This document shows, one piece after another, positions 57,976 to 64,000 of a stretch of DNA of 64,000 nucleotides. The stretch's first letter is position 1, and each line of letters opens with the position of its first letter. Origin of the DNA: Actinomyces glycerinitolerans (lineage in GTDB: Bacteria; Actinomycetota; Actinomycetes; Actinomycetales; Actinomycetaceae). Position numbers and translations under genes: made by a program. The notes under the pieces are model-generated. The model made no database searches. It was given only the letters and a program-made list of their open reading frames with translations, and had not been told where the DNA came from. Where the stretch lies: assembly GCF_900098745.1 (NCBI RefSeq), contig NZ_FQTT01000001.1:186001-250000 (forward strand). The letters are read 5' to 3'.

Positions 57976-59139
57976 GTGCGCAGGGTTCTGGGCTTCGGCA
58001 CCTATGACGTCGCCTCGCATCCGCGCGTCGAGGTGCTTCTGGAGGGCTTGCGTCGCACACCCGGCAACAAGGTCCGCGAGCTGGATGAGCCCCTGGGACT
58101 GAGCACCGCCGACCGGGTCGCGATCCTCAAACAGCCCTGGCGACTCCCGGTTCTTGCCGGGCGACTGACCTCGCGCTGGTCTCGTCTGGCCGCCGGCAGT
58201 CGCCGCTATCGCGGCTCCCACAAGCCCGATGCCCTGCTGGTGGGTTACATGGGTCATTTCGACGTGCTGCTGGCCCGTCTGCTCTACCCCCGCACGACGA
58301 TCATTCTGGACCACCTGATCTTCGCCTCCGGCACCGCCCGCGACCGCGGCGAGGATGGGGCCAAGGCAAAGCTTCTGTCCGTCCTCGACCGTATGGCAAC
58401 ACACTGCGCCGATGTGGTAGTGCTGGACACCGCCGAGCACGCCGCCAAGCTTGACGCCTCCATCACCGACCGCGGGGTGATCGTCCCGGTCGGGGCCCCC
58501 ATTTCCTGGTATGAGGCCGGAGAGGGCGCCGCCACGGCACGCGGCGACGACGACGGCGCCCGGAACACAGGACGCCCCCTCACCTTGGTCTTTTTCGGGC
58601 TGTTCACTCCGCTGCAAGGCACGCCATACATCGCTCACGCGCTGCGGCAACTTGCTGAGCGAGGTGTGCCGGTGCGAACGTTGCTGATCGGAGCGGGGCA
58701 GGATCGCGCCGAATGCGAACAGATCCTGGCCGGCTCCCCGGCCGAGCGGATGGTTCAGTGGCGCGACTGGGTGGACTCCGCCGAGCTGCCCCGTGTGGTG
58801 GCCGAGCACGACGTCTGCCTCGGCATCGTCGGCACCACCGACAAAGCGCTCGACGTCGTCCCGAACAAGGTCTACCAAGGGCTGGCGGCCGGATGCGCCG
58901 TCGTCACCTCCGACACCGCCCCGCAACGCCGCGCGATCGGCGACGGCGCGATTCTGGTCCCGCCGGGTGATCCCCGCGCCTTGGCGGACGCCCTGGAGCG
59001 TCTGGCAACCGATCCGACGGCACTGCGCGACGCACGTGAGCGCGCCAAGGCCGCCGCGGCGGCCTTCGTGCCCGAGCAGGCCGTCCTCCCGCTGGTCGCT
59101 GCCCTGGAGCGCGCTCGTACCACGGAGGCGACTCGGTGA
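57976..59139 (+). CDS. GT4-like glycosyltransferase
   Basis: A 387-residue GT-B-type protein. The N-terminal half begins MRRVLGFGTYDVASHPRVEV, and the C-terminal half shows LVFFGLFTPLQGTPYIAHAL, LLIGAGQD and DKALDVVPNKVYQGLAAGCAV with the donor-site Lys and Glu-like area replaced by a variant, so its sugar is not predictable. GTG start. It overlaps the next gene by 4 bases, which suggests that the two act together. Confidence 0.8.
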   Translation: MRRVLGFGTYDVASHPRVEVLLEGLRRTPGNKVRELDEPLGLSTADRVAILKQPWRLPVLAGRLTSRWSRLAAGSRRYRGSHKPDALLVGYMGHFDVLLARLLYPRTTIILDHLIFASGTARDRGEDGAKAKLLSVLDRMATHCADVVVLDTAEHAAKLDASITDRGVIVPVGAPISWYEAGEGAATARGDDDGARNTGRPLTLVFFGLFTPLQGTPYIAHALRQLAERGVPVRTLLIGAGQDRAECEQILAGSPAERMVQWRDWVDSAELPRVVAEHDVCLGIVGTTDKALDVVPNKVYQGLAAGCAVVTSDTAPQRRAIGDGAILVPPGDPRALADALERLATDPTALRDARERAKAAAAAFVPEQAVLPLVAALERARTTEATR

Positions 59140-60083
59140 GCCTGCTCATCAAGAAGACCGTGGATGCGCTGCGCTCCACGCCGGTCCGGGTTGGCTTTCT
59201 CGTGCTGGTGGTCCTGCTGGCCGTGTATGCGGTCGTCTCCCAGTGGGATGACATCGTGGCCGCCATGGCCGGCATGAATCCGCTACTGCTACTCGGTTCA
59301 CTGCTGGCCGGCGTGATCTACGTGCTGCTGACCATGCTCGCCTGGCGGGTACTGCTGGCGGACATGGGCACAACGCTGCCGCTGAGCGCGGCCTTCCGCG
59401 TCTTCTTCGTCTCCCAGCTCGGCAAGTACATGCCCGGAGGGGTGTGGAACATCCTCGCCGCGGCGGAGCTCGGTGCAGACCATGACATTCCGCGCCGCCG
59501 CTCGGTGTCGGTCATGGCGGTGACGGTAATCGTCTCCATCGTCACCGGCGCCGCGCTGGCGGTCGTGATGATGCCCTTCGCCTCAGACCAGTTGCGCGAC
59601 AGCTACGGCTGGGTGAGCTGGACACTCCCCGTCTTCGTCGTCATGCTGCTGCCGCCGGTCCTCAACCGGCTACTCGCGCTGGTCTTCCGGCTCACGGGGC
59701 GGCCTCCGCTGGAACATCCGGTCAGCTGGTCCGGGATCGGCGCCTGCACGGCCTGGACACTCGTCGCCTGGGCGGTCGCCGGCATTCAGGTGTGGCTGCT
59801 GGGTATCGGCATTGGAATGGCCGGCTCGCCGGCCACACTGGCATTGTGCATCGGCGGGTACGCCATGGCCTGGACCGTCGGCTTCCTGATCGTATTCGTT
59901 CCCGCGGGCGCCGGCGTGCGCGAGGGTGTGCTCGGGCTCGTCCTGGCGGGCTCGCTGACCACCGGCGGCGTCGTCGCGGTGGTGCTGCTGTCCCGCGTGG
60001 TGCTGACCGTCGCGGATCTCGTCATGGGCGGCGGAAGTCTTCTGACCATGCGTCGTGTGTCAGGCCTGCGCCGCACCAAGTAA
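59136..60083 (+). CDS. UPF0104/LPG-synthase-type membrane protein
   Basis: A 315-residue integral membrane protein with eight predicted segments, of the family that includes the membrane domain of lysylphosphatidylglycerol synthase (MprF-like). Typical motifs are FFVSQLGKYMPGGVWNI and FVPAGAGVREGVLG. Without the synthase domain such proteins are proposed to flip lipid-linked substrates; for this one it may export the sugar-lipid made by the two preceding transferases. GTG start overlapping the previous stop by 4 bases. Confidence 0.83.
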   Translation: MSLLIKKTVDALRSTPVRVGFLVLVVLLAVYAVVSQWDDIVAAMAGMNPLLLLGSLLAGVIYVLLTMLAWRVLLADMGTTLPLSAAFRVFFVSQLGKYMPGGVWNILAAAELGADHDIPRRRSVSVMAVTVIVSIVTGAALAVVMMPFASDQLRDSYGWVSWTLPVFVVMLLPPVLNRLLALVFRLTGRPPLEHPVSWSGIGACTAWTLVAWAVAGIQVWLLGIGIGMAGSPATLALCIGGYAMAWTVGFLIVFVPAGAGVREGVLGLVLAGSLTTGGVVAVVLLSRVVLTVADLVMGGGSLLTMRRVSGLRRTK

Positions 60084-60098
60084 CTCAATTGATCCGTG

Positions 60099-60130
60099 GG
60101 GCCCTGCGAGTGGTGTCCCGCCGAGGGCCC
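60099..60130. terminator. Possible hairpin between convergent genes
   Basis: GGGCCCT (60099-60105) and AGGGCCC (60124-60130) pair perfectly with an 18-base loop between the stops of the UPF0104 and GT2 genes. The long loop makes a terminator role only possible. Confidence 0.3.
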
Positions 60131-60152
60131 GACGCTACTTAACCTTCGCCGG

Positions 60153-61538
60153 TCACCAGTGTCGGTATTCGATATGCGGATCACGCATCATGCTGTGCTG
60201 CCATGGCAGCAGGGAGGCGATCTCCTCAGAGGTGATCTGCGGACGACGAGTAGAGGACTCACGATGCCGCATCCGTACCGAGTTCACGCAAATCACGGCT
60301 CTGCCGTCAGTACCCGCCTTGAGGCAGAAGTCAATGTCGTTGAAATTGAGAGGCAGGTCTTCGTTGAATCCGCCGACGGCCCGGAAGTCGGCGGCTGTAC
60401 ACATCAAGCAAGCACCCGTCACCGCCAGATACGGAACATCCGCCTGCGCCTGAGGATGACCCGGATCGTCAACCTCGAAGATCCGAGGATGCATGGGTAA
60501 CTCACCGGGAGGGCAGACCACTCCCATGTGTTGAATGGTGTCGTCTTCAAACAGCAGTCGGGCACCGACAACCACGACCTCTGGCCTGGCGAGCGTACCT
60601 AGAAGATTGTTCATCCAACCCGAGGTGATGGGTTCAACATCATCGTTGAGCAGCAGCAGAACATCTCCCGCGGCTTGCCTCGCGCCTTCGTTGACGGCCA
60701 CGGAGAAGTTGAACGGACCGCTCGTCCGGACCACGCGTAGACGATTCCCAAGGATTTCCCGACAAGGCGTCACCGCTGAATCCGCGGTTGTCTCGTCAAC
60801 AACAAGCACGACCTCCCAGCGGTCATGTTCGACTGTGCGTACGAGTGCCCGCAATAGACGCTCTACCAGCACCTCTGTGGCTTCGTCGACGCGCCGACTG
60901 GCGAAGGCGGTTGGCACGATGATCGACACGTGCTCAGAAGCATCGTCCCTATGCCGCACGAGTGGCATGCCCGCGGAGGACAGAACGACTGATTCCGCGG
61001 AACGCCCCTGTGCAGCGCGGAACATGCGTGTCAGCTTCGGGCGATCTGCTTGTGCCGCCATGCTGGTCGTGGTGGCCTGTACCACCGCCGTCACCGGGCA
61101 GTGGACGATCCGCTCCGCCTCCGACGTGACTCGCAGCAAGATCTCCCAATCCGACATCGAGTCTTCCAACTGTGGCAGTTTCTTCGCGGCGTACCCGCCT
61201 TCGATTAGCACCGCACGCCCACCGTAGGGCAGTTGTTCCAGCAACAGCGGCAGCCAGCGCGGAGAGTGTATGACGCCGAAAGGAGTCCTGGCGTTCATCG
61301 TAGTGACCTGGGCCTCAAATGCCTGAGCAAAGCACGACAATGCTTCCAGGGCTCCCGACTCAACCTTGTCGCCAGCCCGCAGCAGCAACACGTGAGACGC
61401 TTCTGGACGCACAACGGCTTCGCGCCAAGGGGTGACGCATGCCCGATCCTGCTCCCGGCGCACCAGACCAAACGCTGCGAGGGTACGCTCCTCATCCTCG
61501 TCGCTGCCCGGGCTAATGAAGACATCGACCGCTGTCAT
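60153..61538 (-). CDS. GT2 glycosyltransferase with variant N-terminal domain
   Basis: A 461-residue protein. The first 200 residues are a divergent GT2-like half lacking a clear DxD. The second half (about 205-461) is a rhamnosyltransferase-type GT2: SIIVPTAF, VVLVVDETT, LLLLNDDVEPI as the metal site (about 290) and GGFNEDLPLNFNDIDFCLKA. It probably adds a sugar to the surface glycan. The ATG overlaps the stop of the small upstream gene by 4 bases. Base composition is lower in G+C than for ugd or rmlCD. Confidence 0.83.
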   Translation of the reverse strand: MTAVDVFISPGSDEDEERTLAAFGLVRREQDRACVTPWREAVVRPEASHVLLLRAGDKVESGALEALSCFAQAFEAQVTTMNARTPFGVIHSPRWLPLLLEQLPYGGRAVLIEGGYAAKKLPQLEDSMSDWEILLRVTSEAERIVHCPVTAVVQATTTSMAAQADRPKLTRMFRAAQGRSAESVVLSSAGMPLVRHRDDASEHVSIIVPTAFASRRVDEATEVLVERLLRALVRTVEHDRWEVVLVVDETTADSAVTPCREILGNRLRVVRTSGPFNFSVAVNEGARQAAGDVLLLLNDDVEPITSGWMNNLLGTLARPEVVVVGARLLFEDDTIQHMGVVCPPGELPMHPRIFEVDDPGHPQAQADVPYLAVTGACLMCTAADFRAVGGFNEDLPLNFNDIDFCLKAGTDGRAVICVNSVRMRHRESSTRRPQITSEEIASLLPWQHSMMRDPHIEYRHW

Positions 61539-61915
61539 CGGTTCTTCCCAGCCATTGTCCCGATAATCCGGCGGGTTCCACGGATCGGCATGGCCACCCG
61601 CCGCGACAGCCTACCCAGCACGGGATGCCCCTTGCGTGCGGTCGACGCTTCCGACGACGTCGCCGCCTGCAACTCATCTTGGGCCCTGTCCGCTCGAAGC
61701 GTCTCCTCCCGCACCCGCGTCGCCTGTTCCTGCAGCAACTGGTCCCGCAAGCGGATACCCGCGCTCAACATTGTCACCAGCGCTCGATACTCCTCAATCT
61801 CCTGCTTGAGGCCCTGTACTTCGGCGCTTTCTGCCCGGGCTGCGAGCGCCTGACGAAACATGCGGTCGGCTGTGCGCAGGTCGGTATGGGGGTCGACAGG
61901 CGTTGAGTCGGTCAT
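61535..61915 (-). CDS. Small coiled-coil protein coupled to GT2
   Basis: A 126-residue protein. A central coiled coil (about 35-95; VQGLKQEIEEYRALVTML) is followed by a basic tail (LGRLSRRVAMPIRGTRRIIG). No catalytic motif or membrane segment is visible. The ATG at 61915 is chosen over an in-frame start at 61954 because the extension overlaps the divergent promoter area; the SD is weak. It is translationally coupled to the GT2 gene and could help its folding or membrane placement. This type of small gene next to GTs is unassigned. Confidence 0.6.
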   Translation of the reverse strand: MTDSTPVDPHTDLRTADRMFRQALAARAESAEVQGLKQEIEEYRALVTMLSAGIRLRDQLLQEQATRVREETLRADRAQDELQAATSSEASTARKGHPVLGRLSRRVAMPIRGTRRIIGTMAGKNR

Positions 61916-61980
61916 GAACGCCAGCATACGGCGACGCGCCACGACCGTCAGCACAAGACGGTGCCGGTAGCATGAGTCCC

Positions 61981-64000
61981 ATGCGGATCGCCCAGGTGTC
62001 AGGACACTATCCTCCGAATTTCGTTTCCGGCGGCACCCTCGTGCCGCAGCGGGTCGCCCTCGCCGCGCATAGAGCCGGACACGAGTCCTACGTTTACGCG
62101 GGGTACCTCGATGAGAACCGCCGTCCGCTGGAGACTTGGGACGAGGATGTTGAAGGCGTACACGTCACCTGGCTGGTGACGACCCCATGGACGGCCTGGG
62201 ACGATGAACGCAACTGGGACAATCCTGAGGCGACTGCCGCTTTCCGAACATGGCTTGACCGAGTTCGTCCCCAAGTGGTCCACTTTCACTCGATTCAGAC
62301 TCTGGGTGTCGGACTCGTGGAGGCCGCCCACAATGCCGGTGCCCGCGTGGTGCTGACCATGCACGACTTCTGGTGGTTCTGCTCCCACCAGTTCCTGGTT
62401 AACGAGGACATGCGCCCGACTTCGCTAGTCGCCGATCTGGGAGCGTGCGACTGTGAGACCGGCGGACCAGCCCTTCGGGAACGCTCTGCACGCATGCGCC
62501 GCGCGCTGGACGCCGTCGATGTGGTACTCGCACCGTCCGCCAGCGCTGCCCGCGTTTACGCCGCCAACGGCGTGGACGCTTCCATTCTGCGTGTAGATGA
62601 GAACGGGCTACCGGATGAGCAGCTCGCCACACTCACCCGGACGGCGGCGCTCCGCCCACGCGAAGCGGCCGGCCCTCTACGCCTTATGTACGCCGGTGGT
62701 GCCCAGGCGATGAAGGGCTTCGATGTTCTGGTGGACGCATGCCGCAGACTCGAAGATGTCTCCGAGCTCGTCCTTGACGCTTATGGCACGCACGACGCAC
62801 ATGTTCGGAGTCTTCCCGCCTGGGTCAGACTCGAGCCCGCCTTTGCCCCGGAGGAGTTGCCGACGGTACTGGCAAAGCACGACTTCCTTGTACTGCCCTC
62901 TGTCATGCGTGAGTCCCACTCGATCCTGACTCGCGAGGCTCTCGCCGCGGGCCTGGGTGTGGTGTGTACGGATACGCTCGGCCCTGAGGAGGCGGTGGAG
63001 GATGGTTTCAACGGACTGATCATTCCGGCGGGCAACCCCGAGGCCTTAGCCAATGCCCTGAGGGAACTCGCCTCCGATCCCAGCAACGCCAGGTCAATGA
63101 CGGGCCGGGGGTCATCCTCACCTATCCGCACTTTCTCCGATCAGGCGGCCGGCATTCTCAAGCTTTACGAAGATCTAGTCGACGGCCCGTCGGCGCCCTC
63201 GGCACAAGCGGACTCACAGGCCGCAGTGCGCGATGCCCAACGCAGTCTCTTGCACCGGATCCTGTTCATTGTCGGTATCTCTGGCGCCCCGCTGCGGTAC
63301 CGGGTGCACTTGCCCGCCGAGGCGCTACGAATACGCGGATACAACACTGACGTCCGTCACTACCGTGATCCGGAGCTCACCGAGATCGCCGGCAAGGCGG
63401 ACGCCGTCGTTCTCTACCGAGTTCCTGCCACCAATCAGATATTGGAGCTCATCAACAGTATCAAGGACTCGGACCGGACCGTGCCGATTCTATTCGACGT
63501 CGATGATCTTATTTTCGATCCGTCGCTACGTGGCACGCTAGATAACCTTGATGGACTCTCCGATGCGGAGGCAGATCTGTGGTGGCACGGTGTCGAGCGC
63601 TATCGCACCACACTAGAGAACTCTGACGCTTATATTGGATCGACACAAGTTCTGTGCGACCGGGCGAACGAGCTGACAGGACTGCCCGCATACCGCTTCG
63701 CCAACGGCGTCGGGAGAATATTGGCCCGCGCCTCCGACGCAGCTGTCGCCTCTCCCCGCACCCCTGGACCCCCGCGTATTGGGTATTTCTCGGGCACCAC
63801 TACGCACGACGCCGACTGGGCGAGCATTGAGTCCACAGTCACCGCGGTCATGGAACGACACCAAGACGTGGTCCTGGTTCTCGGCGGCCACATTCAGCCC
63901 ACCACTGCCCTGCAGCGCTTCGGAGACCGCGTGCAGCGTCTCCCCTTCCTTGACTGGCAAGAGTTGCCGCGGGCCCTGCGCGATACCGATATCTGTCTGG
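61981..64000 (+). CDS. Two-domain GT4-type glycosyltransferase, 3' end outside window
   Basis: Open from the ATG at 61981 to the window end (673 codons seen). A first GT-B unit (1-395) begins MRIAQVSGHYPPNFVSGG and shows HFHSIQTLG, LTMHDFWWFC, MYAGGAQAMKGFDVLV, and the donor motif MRESHSILTREALAAG (about 310). A second GT-B unit begins near residue 422 (RILFIVGISGAPLRYRVHLP) with VPILFDVDDLIFDP and RIGYFSGTTTHDADW. Such double transferases add two sugars in polysaccharide assembly. The gene is divergent from the coiled-coil/GT2 pair. Confidence 0.88.
   Translation, partial: MRIAQVSGHYPPNFVSGGTLVPQRVALAAHRAGHESYVYAGYLDENRRPLETWDEDVEGVHVTWLVTTPWTAWDDERNWDNPEATAAFRTWLDRVRPQVVHFHSIQTLGVGLVEAAHNAGARVVLTMHDFWWFCSHQFLVNEDMRPTSLVADLGACDCETGGPALRERSARMRRALDAVDVVLAPSASAARVYAANGVDASILRVDENGLPDEQLATLTRTAALRPREAAGPLRLMYAGGAQAMKGFDVLVDACRRLEDVSELVLDAYGTHDAHVRSLPAWVRLEPAFAPEELPTVLAKHDFLVLPSVMRESHSILTREALAAGLGVVCTDTLGPEEAVEDGFNGLIIPAGNPEALANALRELASDPSNARSMTGRGSSSPIRTFSDQAAGILKLYEDLVDGPSAPSAQADSQAAVRDAQRSLLHRILFIVGISGAPLRYRVHLPAEALRIRGYNTDVRHYRDPELTEIAGKADAVVLYRVPATNQILELINSIKDSDRTVPILFDVDDLIFDPSLRGTLDNLDGLSDAEADLWWHGVERYRTTLENSDAYIGSTQVLCDRANELTGLPAYRFANGVGRILARASDAAVASPRTPGPPRIGYFSGTTTHDADWASIESTVTAVMERHQDVVLVLGGHIQPTTALQRFGDRVQRLPFLDWQELPRALRDTDICL

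Overview
The window is high-G+C DNA from an actinobacterium. The marker set is MtrA-MtrB-LpqB, a WhiB-type iron-sulfur regulator, an Rv3235-family protein, DUF3499, a TIGR03089-family protein, a DUF6912-type protein and a SecA without a C-terminal zinc motif. Together with rml and lic-type phosphocholine genes and the absence of mycolate genes, this suggests Actinomycetaceae (Actinomyces-like). The genus is an inference.

Layout. 1-1979: end of a CoA-disulfide reductase/rhodanese flavoprotein, a CsoR/CstR-type repressor and a tiny Cys-rich protein, probably a reactive-sulfur or thiol-stress module. 2025-4700: an OmpA-domain lipoprotein, a flavin-reductase-like protein and a short HicB-like orphan. 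4801-9572: the sbcD-sbcC nuclease operon. 9653-11164: small conserved actinobacterial genes. 11277-15481: an orphan Flp/Tad-like set (SAF/CpaB-like, TadZ/CpaE-like ATPase, LysM protein, Rv3235-family protein) facing secA. 15493-22302: secA, comF, hpf, a degenerate metallopeptidase, DUF3499 and an RDD protein. 22317-29029: SpoIIM-like protein and a DUF58/MoxR/DUF4350/DUF4129/membrane-protein operon. 29183-33546: mtrA-mtrB-lpqB. 33778-39526: a whiB - giant glycosyltransferase - DUF5719 operon read leftwards with 4-base overlaps. 39804-42286: TIGR03089 protein, a repeat-rich gene-free stretch, and manA.

From 42533 to the right edge is a cell-surface glycan locus. It holds rmlA, a GT2/DUF2304 pair, a leftward operon for phosphocholine decoration (fused wHTH-LicC-LicA, a LicB-like permease, two LicD transferases, a flippase, a GT4), a DUF2142 membrane protein, an RmlC-RmlD fusion, UDP-glucose dehydrogenase, several glycosyltransferases and a UPF0104-type membrane protein. 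The lic block and the last few kilobases are visibly less G+C-rich than the core genes, as expected of an exchangeable antigen locus inserted among conserved sugar-nucleotide genes.

The genes suggest this working picture (inference): ManA, RmlA, RmlCD and Ugd supply activated sugars; the glycosyltransferases and flippase build and export a polymer; LicB imports choline, LicA phosphorylates it, LicC activates it to CDP-choline, and the two LicD proteins place phosphocholine on the polymer. MtrAB and WhiB are the likely envelope and division regulators nearby. No rRNA, tRNA, CRISPR array, phage or insertion sequence was seen.
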